From positions 2,418,001-2,482,000 of the forward strand of contig NZ_NSDJ01000001.1 in assembly GCF_003610915.1 (NCBI RefSeq): 64,000 nucleotides of DNA, read 5' to 3'. Positions 32,514 through 40,665 of the stretch are shown here, one piece after another. The stretch comes from Rahnella variigena (GTDB lineage: Bacteria > Pseudomonadota > Gammaproteobacteria > Enterobacterales > Enterobacteriaceae). Each line of letters opens with the position of its first letter. Positions within the stretch are counted from its first letter, which is position 1. The notes below the pieces were generated by a model, which worked only from the letters and a program-made list of their open reading frames with translations, searched no databases and was not told the origin of the DNA. The position numbers and the translations under genes are program-made.

Positions 32514-33380
32514 ATGCCTGAAACTAAAGACAGTGCTGCGCATATCGTTGAACGTCTTTCCTCCTCTTATGGGGTTACTTCTCAACGAGCTTTAGCCAGC
32601 TGTCTGGATGTTCCTTCAAATAATGTTAGTGCCTGGGTTCAACGCAAGAGTGTTCCAGGCAATGCAATTATCAAATGTGCATTGGACACAGGGGCTGACT
32701 TAAAATGGTTAGTTACCGGTGAGTTTGCATTTTCAAAAAATGAATGCCATAAAATCACAAAAAGAGTCACTTCATCTTCTGGTCACGCTCTTCTGCAGAA
32801 AATGCTTTCGTCTGGCGGCCGAGCTGTTTTGAATAGAATTATTGAAGCCTATGGTTTCAAGACGCAAAAAGAACTTGGTGAGCATTTAAACATTTCATCA
32901 GGTACGATCAGTACGTGGGTCAGAAGAGAATATTTTCCTGGCGACGTAGTGATTACCTGCGCATTAGATACCGGTGCCTCGCTTGAATGGTTGGCTACAG
33001 GCGAGATAGGCATAGCCCCTCAAGAGGAAACCGTCGCCGCAGGAATACCGATGATCAGTAAGAAAATACTTCTGGCCGGAAAACTTGATGATGATGGTTT
33101 TTGCTATATTGATGAGTCGTTTATCCCGGATGGCGTGAACCTCAATAATTTGAACTTTGTGCGTAGTGGCAAGTCATCTTGGCTGATTGAAATGGGGGTT
33201 AATGAGTTATCCAATGGATCTTGGTTGCTAGATATTGATGGAACATTGGACGTCTATGCAGTCTCCCGTAGACCAGGCAACAAATTACGTATTGTTGGTC
33301 ATGACGGTGAGTTTGAATGTTCAGTCAATGAAGTGATAGCAAAAGGTTTTGTGGTGGTAATTTTGAAAAATGCATTATAG
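32514..33380 (+). CDS. CI-type repressor with duplicated DNA-binding domain
   Basis: This 288-residue repressor belongs to the 186 CI family but has two N-terminal helix-turn-helix domains. Residues 10-70 and 104-164 align without gaps and are identical at 27 of 61 positions by eye, sharing blocks such as CALDTGA and the final TGE. The C-terminal domain (about 185-288) resembles 186 CI, which forms large oligomers. The 186 protein is about 192 residues with one such domain. The extra domain may let one chain bind two operators. There is no LexA-like Ala-Gly cleavage site that I can identify, so induction probably uses an antirepressor. The start is ATG 32514 after GGTGG. Confidence 0.88.
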   Translation: MPETKDSAAHIVERLSSSYGVTSQRALASCLDVPSNNVSAWVQRKSVPGNAIIKCALDTGADLKWLVTGEFAFSKNECHKITKRVTSSSGHALLQKMLSSGGRAVLNRIIEAYGFKTQKELGEHLNISSGTISTWVRREYFPGDVVITCALDTGASLEWLATGEIGIAPQEETVAAGIPMISKKILLAGKLDDDGFCYIDESFIPDGVNLNNLNFVRSGKSSWLIEMGVNELSNGSWLLDIDGTLDVYAVSRRPGNKLRIVGHDGEFECSVNEVIAKGFVVVILKNAL

Positions 33381-33480
33381 AAGGTTGAAGAAGAATTTTT
33401 TATTTAATTTTAAAAGGCATAACCATTTAAGACGTGTCCGTATTAATATGAAGCAATGCAATCTTAATTTATAGCTATAG

Positions 33481-33502
33481 CGTGGGATTTGATATGCCCA
33501 CG
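33481..33502 (-). terminator. Hairpin after the retron operon
   Basis: CGTGGG at 33481-33486 pairs with CCCACG at 33497-33502, just past the ptuB stop. There is no strong U-run on the minus strand, so termination is uncertain. The rest of 33381-33509 shows only AT-rich spacer. Confidence 0.35.
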
Positions 33503-33509
33503 CGCGGAG

Positions 33510-34247
33510 TTAAACTGCTAAATACCAATCAATCGTAGAGTGGAACTCATTTCTGTTTATTGAGGACAATAATTCTTGTCTAAGTTGAAGTGTTATTCTT
33601 TCTAAAGCGTCTGCATCCTCCACATCATTAACTTCACTTTCAATTTCTTCCCTTAGTTTATCAATTATAGTCTTTCTAAATTCACATAATCTGTCACAGT
33701 CAAGATTTAACTCATTAATAGTTGATTGAGCTTTATTCCTCATATTTTCAGGGCAATTCGTACTAACAGAAATATTCCCATCTTCATTAAAGGAAAAAAA
33801 AGTTTTATCGACAGGTAAATCTAATAGGGGATTTAAAATGACATCGTCTAGTATTTTGTTAGCTTTCGGCGCATCGCAGCTGTGATTATGCTTCCCAAAA
33901 GACTTATTGCTATAACTTCTTGCCGTCTGCTGAGTTCCTCCATGGCAGCAGCCTAGTAAATTATTCCAATCAAGGGAATAATTGTGACGATTGTCATCCC
34001 CACAATTTTCAGGATGAAAGTGTTCTACTCTGAAATCATTAGTAAATGCATCAGTCGGCCATTTTAGTGTTATCTCACAATAAGCACAAATGCCCTTTTG
34101 GTCTGTATATATTTCATCATAAATAGCATTCAATTCTTCTGCTGATACTTCATTCCTGAAGTCATCTTTCCATTTTGCCTCAGGATGAGTACGTAAGTAG
34201 CTAGACAAAATGTCATTGCTATTATTATTTTTTCTGAACCCTCTCAA
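33510..34247 (-). CDS. ptuB: Retron Ec78-type effector HNH endonuclease PtuB
   Basis: This 245-residue HNH nuclease has CAYC, then VEHFHPENCGDDNRHNYSLDWNNLLGCC, giving the zinc-binding cysteines and the HNH histidines. It is the nuclease half of the Septu-type PtuAB effector. Its start overlaps the ptuA stop by 4 nt (ATGA). In the Ec78 (Eco7) system, disturbance of the retron DNA by phage releases PtuAB, which disables the cell, reportedly through tRNA cleavage. The family name is from recall; the motifs are visible. Confidence 0.9.
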   Translation of the reverse strand: MRGFRKNNNSNDILSSYLRTHPEAKWKDDFRNEVSAEELNAIYDEIYTDQKGICAYCEITLKWPTDAFTNDFRVEHFHPENCGDDNRHNYSLDWNNLLGCCHGGTQQTARSYSNKSFGKHNHSCDAPKANKILDDVILNPLLDLPVDKTFFSFNEDGNISVSTNCPENMRNKAQSTINELNLDCDRLCEFRKTIIDKLREEIESEVNDVEDADALERITLQLRQELLSSINRNEFHSTIDWYLAV

Positions 34248-35878
34248 TTCTTGCCCCTCCTTTTCTTTCTGAGCGATACGTCAAGGCGTAACTTAGTTAT
34301 AACTGGGTCTCGTCCTTCTGCCCATTGACAAAGATCAGAAAAAAGCTCTTCAGCCTCCGGTGTATCCCACATATCATTCGCTACCAATTCTTTATAAGTA
34401 TTAAGTTTCTTAACAATATCAACACTTCCAGGTCTAGAAGGAACACCCTGAATTTTTTCCTGCAATACGGATGTTTCCGCACCTAGTGAGAAATAAGGTA
34501 CTTCAACATCATAATTCCCACTAGTACCAGTTTTCGATGCTGAGATTTGTCTAATACACTCATTGCTTACAGTGGTTAAAACATTAGAACTGTGTGTGCT
34601 AATTACAAACTGGATATTAGGGAATGTTTCCTGAAGTCTTAAAAGAATAGTCTGTTGCCAGATAGGATGAAGATGTAAGTCTATTTCATCAATTATAATT
34701 ACGCCATTACCGTTGAATGGATACTCACTATCATTATTTGCTGATATCAGCCTTAAAGATATATCGCAGACAAGAGAAAGCATCGTTTTTTCACCTTGGG
34801 ATAATTGCGATACGCTGATCTTACATTCGTTTTTTATGCAATAAAGTTCAATGGATTTATTATGTTCATCATACTCAAATGAGAGATTTTTTATTTCAGG
34901 CATGAATGTGTAAATTGCAGAAAATACCATGTTCACTTTTTCAGTGAATTCTAATTTTTCATTATAACTCTGTGTGGATTTTGCTCTATTTATAGTTTTG
35001 GTTAACTCATCAATTTTTTGTTTGATCGCTGGGTCTGTAGAGGTTAAATTACTCAGCACTTCTAGAGTATATATATTGTTTTCTAATTCTTTAATATGTG
35101 GATTTACTGCATAACTCATTGTTTTTCTTGTTGTTTCATTAAGTAGCCATGCCAAGAAAGCTTCAAATTTCGGTGCGGTTGAAACATTAACAGCATAGTC
35201 ATTAGAAGCAAAATCTATATTTGTATAATCTAATTGTTTTTTAAAATCGCTTTTTTTTATAACATTCCCTCTCTCAACAGAATAGAAAGCGAATACAGGG
35301 ATGTTATGACCTAAGTTTCCCAGATCCCTATATAGGTCTGCTAAGGATTTAAATTCCTGATAAAAACTATCTTGCCTTTCTTCAGCATCAGCATTTATCT
35401 TGCTGAGATTAATCGAATAAGTCGAATTTTCAAGAGTACCTTGCATTAAACTAACATCAAGTACTATCGATGCAGAATCAACCCCTTCTTTTGCTCGAAT
35501 GTCTTCAGGTTTGATAAATTGCCCATTCGCTCCATTTCCTTTGAAATTTTTTATCAACCATGTAAGGCAATTGTAAATTGACTCAAGAATACCTGTCTTA
35601 CCATATCCGTTATTCGCTGCAATGACAATGTAGTCGCTTGATAAATCTATTGATAAATCAGAAAAGCCTCTGAAATTAATTAGTCTAATGTTTTTTAATT
35701 TGATTTTTGTTGTTTTGAAATTATTAACAAGCATCTCAAAATATTTACTTGCTTCATCGAGATCTTGCTCAACGAATTTACCATTTTTGTAATATAAATA
35801 AAGTTGATACTGCGATTTCATACTGTTCTTTGAGAGCGCGTCATTCTGTAATACTTTGATTGATCTATGCTTTCTCAT
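34244..35878 (-). CDS. ptuA: Retron Ec78-type effector ATPase PtuA
   Basis: This 544-residue ABC/SMC-like ATPase opens with a Sel1-like segment (SQYQLYLYYKNGKFVEQDLDE, about residues 23-50). Walker A is NNGYGKTG (about 88-95), the signature LSQGEKTMLSL (about 361) and Walker B VIIIDEIDLHLHP (about 395), followed by the switch VISTHSSNVL. The start overlaps the reverse transcriptase end by 14 nt. PtuA binds PtuB and, in characterised retrons, the msDNA keeps them inactive. Strongly AT-rich, like the rest of the retron. Confidence 0.92.
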   Translation of the reverse strand: MRKHRSIKVLQNDALSKNSMKSQYQLYLYYKNGKFVEQDLDEASKYFEMLVNNFKTTKIKLKNIRLINFRGFSDLSIDLSSDYIVIAANNGYGKTGILESIYNCLTWLIKNFKGNGANGQFIKPEDIRAKEGVDSASIVLDVSLMQGTLENSTYSINLSKINADAEERQDSFYQEFKSLADLYRDLGNLGHNIPVFAFYSVERGNVIKKSDFKKQLDYTNIDFASNDYAVNVSTAPKFEAFLAWLLNETTRKTMSYAVNPHIKELENNIYTLEVLSNLTSTDPAIKQKIDELTKTINRAKSTQSYNEKLEFTEKVNMVFSAIYTFMPEIKNLSFEYDEHNKSIELYCIKNECKISVSQLSQGEKTMLSLVCDISLRLISANNDSEYPFNGNGVIIIDEIDLHLHPIWQQTILLRLQETFPNIQFVISTHSSNVLTTVSNECIRQISASKTGTSGNYDVEVPYFSLGAETSVLQEKIQGVPSRPGSVDIVKKLNTYKELVANDMWDTPEAEELFSDLCQWAEGRDPVITKLRLDVSLRKKRRGKN

Positions 35879-36809
35879 TTTTTTTACCTAAAATTGATTT
35901 AATTAATGACTCACCGTATTTCTTTATCATCGACTCTTTAAAAAAATTGTCGATATAAAAGGCTTGCCCTAGTTGGCCTGTCAGGGATGATAAACTTTCA
36001 TCATCAATTGCATTCTTGGATGCTTTGAATATTAATGATGACAGCATTCTTTTCCGTGACCTTCCTATAGATATCTTACCTTCATTATTTAACGTTACGC
36101 CCGTTATATGCCTATTATGTGCCTTTGAGCTAAAAATAGTTTTCGATTGCTTTATGCTTATTCTTTTGTAATATTTGTTTCTAAGTGTTTTTCTTACAAT
36201 TTCAGGAATTGAGAATAAGTGATTTTTTTTAGAAGTGGAAAATGTCATATCATCTGCATATCTGCTATACATAATGGCATTTGAATTACAGAATTCTTCT
36301 ATGGCGCAATCGAATCTGTGCATAATATAATTAGAAATTATGGGTGATGATGGCGCACCTACACTAAGAATTAACTTCCCATTTTTTCTCTTACTTGGAT
36401 TCCAAAAAAGGAGTCTGGTCAGAAAATACAATTCAGTATTATTTATAGATATCTCATCTATTTCTAGGCTTTTGTGGAAAACCTCAGGATTAATACTATT
36501 AAAGAAATCCTCGAAATCCATTTTTAAAATATAATCATTTTTAACATGTAATAGGGCATTAGACCTGATGTCCTTACCTTTTTGATACGCCATAGCTTTT
36601 TCATGGACTGGAAGAATTTTTTCCAACATTTCCACTGTAAATCTTTGCAGCTCTTTAATTTCTTTTGATGGTTGCGCGATTACTCTAAATCCGACACTTC
36701 TTTTGGGGATTTTATATACCTTATACATACGCGGGGCTTGGTCGATGAGTCGAATCAGCGCTTGTATGTTTTTTCCGGTTTTATTTGATAAAAATTCAAC
36801 TATCTTCAT
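35865..36809 (-). CDS. Retron reverse transcriptase (Ec78 type)
   Basis: This 314-residue reverse transcriptase has the catalytic YADD (YSRYADDMTFSTS), the retron-specific NAxxH (NALLH), the first catalytic Asp in LKMDFEDFFNSI, and ITG in place of the usual VTG near the thumb. Its length is typical of Ec78-like retrons (about 311). It would copy the upstream msr-msd RNA into branched msDNA. A terminator hairpin lies between the RNA gene and this gene, so some transcripts must read through. The RBS is weak. Confidence 0.93.
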   Translation of the reverse strand: MKIVEFLSNKTGKNIQALIRLIDQAPRMYKVYKIPKRSVGFRVIAQPSKEIKELQRFTVEMLEKILPVHEKAMAYQKGKDIRSNALLHVKNDYILKMDFEDFFNSINPEVFHKSLEIDEISINNTELYFLTRLLFWNPSKRKNGKLILSVGAPSSPIISNYIMHRFDCAIEEFCNSNAIMYSRYADDMTFSTSKKNHLFSIPEIVRKTLRNKYYKRISIKQSKTIFSSKAHNRHITGVTLNNEGKISIGRSRKRMLSSLIFKASKNAIDDESLSSLTGQLGQAFYIDNFFKESMIKKYGESLIKSILGKKNEKA

Positions 36810-36820
36810 GGTTTTACTCG

Positions 36821-36845
36821 TAAAAAAGGGAGAGTTCCCCCTCCC
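36821..36845 (-). terminator. Terminator between retron RNA and RT gene
   Basis: The minus strand reads GGGAG, a short GC-containing loop, CTCCC, then TTTTTT, 12 bp before the RT start. It probably ends most transcripts of the retron RNA and keeps RT levels low. Confidence 0.7.
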
Positions 36846-36850
36846 TTACT

Positions 36851-37021
36851 GCCCTTTACTAGAAGCTGCGATACATCCAACATCGCATCATAAATGAACC
36901 GACCCCAAGGGAGGTGAGTTTATGATGCGATGTTGGATGTATCGCAATCATAAACCTGTTCAATAAGTTAGAGTCTGGCTAATCGCCCGACTAGACGAAA
37001 AAACGTCCAACGCTAAAGAGC
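36851..37021 (-). ncRNA. Retron msr-msd RNA
   Basis: On the minus strand the RNA starts with the a1 repeat GCTCTTTA (37014-37021), directly followed by G, the likely branching guanosine at 37013, as expected for retron AGC. Two msr hairpins follow: GACG-TTTTTT-CGTC, and AGTC...GACT. The msd is a perfect 28-bp stem (36867-36894 paired with 36919-36946) closed by a 24-nt loop. The a2 repeat TAAAGGGC (36851-36858) pairs with a1 over 8 bp with one G-U. The RT gene follows. End points are estimated from the a1/a2 pairing. Confidence 0.85.
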
Positions 37022-37320
37022 CTTTCTATGATAGCGAACCTTTACAATTACGTCTATCACTTCAATGAAACACGAGTAATGATGTTTACAGCAAATTATT
37101 GAATTGTGCTTAAATGGCATCACTCAGCATAATTTCTCTACTAATAATTTCAGTGTTAGTGCCAAGCTTACATGTCCGTTCCTAGAGCCACCGCATCTTG
37201 AGACAATGGATAGAGCTATGTGCATTGCGCAGCTTTAACTGCCATTGTGTCTGCTGATTAAATTTTCATACATCCAAATATGCCTTAACAGAGTATGTGA
37301 ATCCGCAAAGAACGACTAAT
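37022..37320. other. Gene-free prophage right end (retron promoter region)
   Basis: About 300 bp of AT-rich DNA between the retron RNA and the attR area. It must hold the leftward retron promoter, but no clear -35/-10 pair was found. I see no gene, repeat array or further RNA here. Confidence 0.5.
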
Positions 37321-37352
37321 CGCCATTCTATCGCCAGTTTTATTATTAACTA
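37288..37352 (-). pseudogene. Possible integrase C-terminal relic next to attR
   Basis: The minus-strand frame reads LNQLVNNKTGDRMA and then diverges. It resembles HLNPLAQISGDKMA near the end of the resident integrase. At DNA level CGCCATTCTATCGCCA (37321-37336) matches 536-551 with one mismatch. The frame has no integrase sequence upstream because the att core begins 23 bp further right. It may be a scrap of an older int gene left by a previous integration. The match is short, so chance is possible. Confidence 0.35.
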
Positions 37353-37375
37353 ATTGATTTAATTGGAATTAAATA

Positions 37376-37407
37376 GTATTCGGTCTTTTTTTTGCCTGTT
37401 TTTCAAA
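37376..37407. repeat. attR: right prophage attachment core
   Basis: Matches 428-459 with one substitution (C for A at position 20). Only the 3' arm and T-run of the sdsR terminator are present, not the rest of sdsR, so the host gene stayed with attL. The identity TTTTCACTTACCTTCA at 37443-37458 extends the similarity into host-side DNA. Confidence 0.85.
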
Positions 37408-37541
37408 TCAAAAAATTGCAATCCAAACAGTCAATTAGCCGATTTTCACTTACCTTCAGTATCCCTAATTTAGACTTTCTCTCACCATTGTAGCTATGAT
37501 GCTTTCATACTCTATTTGCATGACCTGACAGGGCGAACCCT

Positions 37542-37760
37542 ATGCTGATTTATAATGTTTTTGGTCGCCACCTTGCTGTTAAAAAGACTTCCGGTGGATG
37601 GCAAGTCTTCCGTGCGGATTTGGCAGAGAGAAAGTTTTCCAGACTTTATGACATCATCATTCCTGATGAGATGACTGAGGATGAGATTCCCGGCTGGTTG
37701 GGGGATATTTTTCATGAGGCGGCCAGTGAAAGGCATCCGGATGTCAGGCGGGTGGAATAA
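37542..37760 (+). CDS. Small conserved protein (DUF7661-like)
   Basis: This 72-residue protein contains FGRHLAVKKTSGGWQVFR and IIIPDEMTEDEIPGWLGDIFHE. That matches what I recall of the DUF7661 family, small proteins of unknown function often found singly. AGGG lies 8 nt upstream of the ATG. It is the first host gene right of attR. Confidence 0.7.
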   Translation: MLIYNVFGRHLAVKKTSGGWQVFRADLAERKFSRLYDIIIPDEMTEDEIPGWLGDIFHEAASERHPDVRRVE

Positions 37761-37801
37761 CCGGGCAAGGCATTGCTGAAGAGCGCTCCCAGATTTCAGT
37801 T

Positions 37802-37909
37802 AAAAAAAAGCCCGCTCGGGGCGGGCTGAAAGGGGTAATGCGAGGGTCTTACTCACTATGAAGGACAGTTCACAGTGGACACAGGAGAAGAAACTTAGTC
37901 TTCGGGAGT
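37802..37909 (-). ncRNA. Candidate small RNA with own promoter and terminator
   Basis: On the minus strand TTGACA (37937-37942), exactly 17 bp, and TGTTAT (37914-37919) form a good sigma-70 promoter. About 105 nt later comes a strong terminator, AGCCCGC-CCCGA-GCGGGCT followed by T8 (37827 to 37802). No protein frame with an RBS fits inside. The predicted transcript has C/U-rich single-stranded stretches (CTTCTCCTGTGTCC) that could pair with ribosome binding sites, and an AAGACCCTCGC block also known from RyhB; the rest does not resemble RyhB and no Fur box is seen. I do not recognise it as a known small RNA. Confidence 0.55.
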
Positions 37910-38066
37910 TAAAATAACAAACTCAATGTCGATTTATGTCAAACCTTCGTAAGTTTCTTTCCCTACTTGTAACTCTGTCAGAACATTATTTACTCAGGCG
38001 CTATACTCATAATATTACTCTCGATAAATCAAGGGACTGCTGCGGCACAACCGGGTAAGGAGCATT

Positions 38067-38765
38067 ATGCGATATTGGGTTAGCCTGATTGTGATTTTAG
38101 CTGCAGCGTATTTCTGCAGTCCGTGGTTAAACCGCCATGTGCCTTCTGAATATAATCCTTTCACCCCGCTGGTTATCACTGACCCTCCGAATCTGATTAC
38201 CCGGTACAAATTAAGAAAGCTGGATAATAATCCTCACGAATGTCTGGCCGCACTTGAACGTGCTCAAACTGAAGGCGCTATCCAGTTCAGTAATGCAGGG
38301 AATATGGGAGGAAAGTGTCCGCTGACTGATCCCGTTCGTGTTCGGGGTTTTGGGGATGTTGCACTGAGTTCTAGCTATCTGGCGAGCTGTCGCCTTGCCC
38401 TTAGCAGTGCGATGTTTGTCGGGCAGGTGGCGAAGCCCTTGGCTTCTCAGGAGTTAGGTTCACGGCTGGTGAAAATTGACCATCTGGGCAGTTATGCCTG
38501 CCGGAACGTTTACAATAAACCCGATGCACGGCTCAGTGAACATGCGACGGCTGAAGCTCTTGATATCGCGGGTTTTGAGCTGGCGGATGGCCGACATTTA
38601 ACCGTGTTAAAGCAGTGGCCTCAGACTGGCACTGAAGCGCAGTATATTCATACATTGTTCACAGAGAGCTGTCCGTTTTTTGGAAACTCTATTGGTCCGG
38701 ATTATAACGCAGCGCATGCGAATCACTTCCACTTAGGCATGCGCTGGTTCGGATTTTGCCGCTAA
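38067..38765 (+). CDS. Extensin-like domain protein
   Basis: This 232-residue protein has an N-terminal signal or anchor (YWVSLIVILAAAYFCS). Its C-terminal half matches the extensin-like C family, with conserved blocks ACRNVYN, LSEHATAEALDIAGF and HFHLGMRWFGFCR. The spacing of His and Asp resembles D-Ala-D-Ala peptidase-like metal sites, so a periplasmic role at peptidoglycan is plausible. ATG 38067 follows TAAGGAG. Confidence 0.85.
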   Translation: MRYWVSLIVILAAAYFCSPWLNRHVPSEYNPFTPLVITDPPNLITRYKLRKLDNNPHECLAALERAQTEGAIQFSNAGNMGGKCPLTDPVRVRGFGDVALSSSYLASCRLALSSAMFVGQVAKPLASQELGSRLVKIDHLGSYACRNVYNKPDARLSEHATAEALDIAGFELADGRHLTVLKQWPQTGTEAQYIHTLFTESCPFFGNSIGPDYNAAHANHFHLGMRWFGFCR

Positions 38766-38777
38766 GCTGTGAGGTCG

Positions 38778-39956
38778 TTAATCTGCCAGATAACGCTCAA
38801 CCAGGCGAGTCCAGTAGGCTGCGCCGAAGCTCAGGCTTTCATCATTAAAGTTGTAAGCCGGATTGTGCAAAACGGCGCTGTCCCCGTTACCCAAACGAAG
38901 GAAGCACCCCGGCTTTTGCTGCAGGAAATAGGCAAAATCTTCACTGCCTGAAATGGGTGGCAGATTATCAATCACATTTTCTTCGCCCAGCAGTTCTTTT
39001 GCCACTTCGGTTGCAAACGCGGTTTCCTTATCATGATTCACCAGCACCGGGTAGCCTGGCACATATTCAATTTCTGCTCTTGCGCCGTATCCGGCTGCAT
39101 GATTATCCACCAGCTGACAAATGCGCTGTTCGAGGATTTTACGTACTTGTGGATCAAACGAGCGGACGCTCATTTCCAGACGGGCTGTTTCCGGGATGAC
39201 ATTCGCCGCATGGCCGGAGTGCAATGAACCGATAGTGACCACTGCCGTTTCATTTGGGTCGATGTTGCGTGAAATGACCGACTGCAAGGCAACAACCAGA
39301 CTGCCGGCAACCAGAATGGGGTCAACGGTCATGTGAGGGCGGGCGGCATGACCGCCTTTTCCATGGATAGTGATATTGACGGTGTCGCAGGCAGCCATAA
39401 ACGGCCCTGATCGGAACATCATTTTCCCGACCGGATAGCCCGGGTGATTATGTAAGCCGTAAACGGCATCACACGGGAATCGCTCAAAAAGTTGTTCAGC
39501 CAGCATGCGTTCAGCGCCGCTGTTGAAACCGATTTCTTCTGCAGGCTGGAAAATAAGATGTACGGTTCCCGAGAAGTTTTTGCTGCGCGCCAGCTGTTCG
39601 GCTGCACCAAGCAGCATCGTTGTGTGTCCGTCATGTCCGCACGCATGCATTTTGCCTGGATTCTGACTGGCGTAACTCACACCTGTTTGTTCAGTTATCG
39701 GCAAGGCGTCCATATCGGCACGAATCCCGATACTGCGTGAACCGTTGCCAAGTGTCATTGTGCCGACGACGCCGAAGCCGCCAATGCCCGTCGTCACCTG
39801 AAAGCCGAGAGATGCTAATCTTTCAGCCACGAGCGCAGCCGTTGCTGATTCTTCATTGGAGAGCTCCGGGTGTTGGTGCAAGTGTTGGCGAACTTTACGC
39901 AGCTCAGGAATAAGGTCGGCTACGTCAGCGATGGTGCAAAGTGATTTATTATTCAT
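38778..39956 (-). CDS. M20 family amidohydrolase (hippurate hydrolase-like)
   Basis: This 392-residue M20D peptidase or aminoacylase has the metal-binding motif MHACGHDGHTTMLLGAAE, the acidic FQPAEEIGFNSGAERML, and the C-terminal ISGSEDFAYFL. It has the dimerisation insert of HipO/AbgA-like enzymes. It likely hydrolyses an N-acyl amino acid in the cytoplasm; the substrate cannot be told. It is convergent with the extensin-like gene. Confidence 0.9.
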   Translation of the reverse strand: MNNKSLCTIADVADLIPELRKVRQHLHQHPELSNEESATAALVAERLASLGFQVTTGIGGFGVVGTMTLGNGSRSIGIRADMDALPITEQTGVSYASQNPGKMHACGHDGHTTMLLGAAEQLARSKNFSGTVHLIFQPAEEIGFNSGAERMLAEQLFERFPCDAVYGLHNHPGYPVGKMMFRSGPFMAACDTVNITIHGKGGHAARPHMTVDPILVAGSLVVALQSVISRNIDPNETAVVTIGSLHSGHAANVIPETARLEMSVRSFDPQVRKILEQRICQLVDNHAAGYGARAEIEYVPGYPVLVNHDKETAFATEVAKELLGEENVIDNLPPISGSEDFAYFLQQKPGCFLRLGNGDSAVLHNPAYNFNDESLSFGAAYWTRLVERYLAD

Positions 39957-40314
39957 TTTTAGATATCTGTTTTTGCCTGAAGAAAATCCGGTGAACTGAC
40001 CGGCGCCACGTCGTTACATCAGACAGAATGCAATGGGGAATCACCGCTTGCAATCAATTAATCAGGCCTGGAAAGAGGTTTTCAGATATGTGGAATGTTC
40101 AATTCAATAACGCTATGTAACTGATGTAACGCGCTAAAGTTTATTACGTGACGTTACGCAAGAATCAACTTTGACCGTGGACGGTATTCCCTGATGTCTG
40201 TAACTTCATGAGCTGCAAAACGTTGGATTGCGAGGTCTTAAGATCAGGCAAATGGTTTTCCAATCGCCTGAGCAAAATATTATAAGAGATGGAGGTTTTT
40301 TTATAAGAAGGTGA
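39957..40314. other. Intergenic region without a recognised gene
   Basis: 358 bp between the M20 gene and the next minus-strand gene. It must hold the M20 promoter. No open frame with an RBS, terminator or RNA structure stood out. Confidence 0.5.
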
Positions 40315-40665
40315 TCAGGCTGGCAGGTAGCTGATTGAATGCTCCAGAGAGTCGCATTTGGAATCGATGAGGACATTCCAGACACCTTTGTAGGGGATCC
40401 CTACATAAGCCGTATTCTGATCATTAACTGTCAAAATATCGCCGAAACCAGAGTGACGTCCTTTTCGCTCAACTTCACTTTCACACATCAGGTGTATGTG
40501 ACATTTTTCTGAACAACGTATGACGACAGTGTCGCCACCAAACAAACTCAGTCTGGCTCGAACAATAGGCATGACTTTTCCCCAATTAGATAAAGCACCT
40601 GAAATACGCTGTAACCGAACACTACCAGGTTTTACGTCACCGAGACCGGGAGTGATATTGGTCAC
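40315..40665 (-). CDS. Small uncharacterised protein (DUF1883-like)
   Basis: This 116-residue beta-rich protein has no signal peptide. The segment GGDTVVIRCSEKCHIHLMCESEVERKGRHSGFGDI followed by VGIPYKGVWNVLIDSKCDS resembles the layout of DUF1883 proteins (a short jelly-roll ending in a G-W-V-ID strand). This is a pattern impression, not a firm match. It stands alone between intergenic regions. Confidence 0.55.
   Translation of the reverse strand: MTNITPGLGDVKPGSVRLQRISGALSNWGKVMPIVRARLSLFGGDTVVIRCSEKCHIHLMCESEVERKGRHSGFGDILTVNDQNTAYVGIPYKGVWNVLIDSKCDSLEHSISYLPA

Noticed and set aside
36867..36946. Perfect 28-bp inverted repeat considered as IS or terminator
   Set aside because: It is explained by the retron msd stem; no transposase or target duplication is present.
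428..37407. Integration into a tRNA or tmRNA gene
   Set aside because: The att core lies in the sdsR terminator; no tRNA or ssrA sequence is present at either end.
37801..37830. Hairpin read as the terminator of the DUF7661-like gene
   Set aside because: The U-run exists only for the minus strand, so it ends a leftward transcript rather than the rightward gene.
37858..37917. Possible 19-codon peptide MKDSSQWTQEKK... on the plus strand
   Set aside because: No RBS, and it overlaps the candidate small RNA promoter on the other strand.
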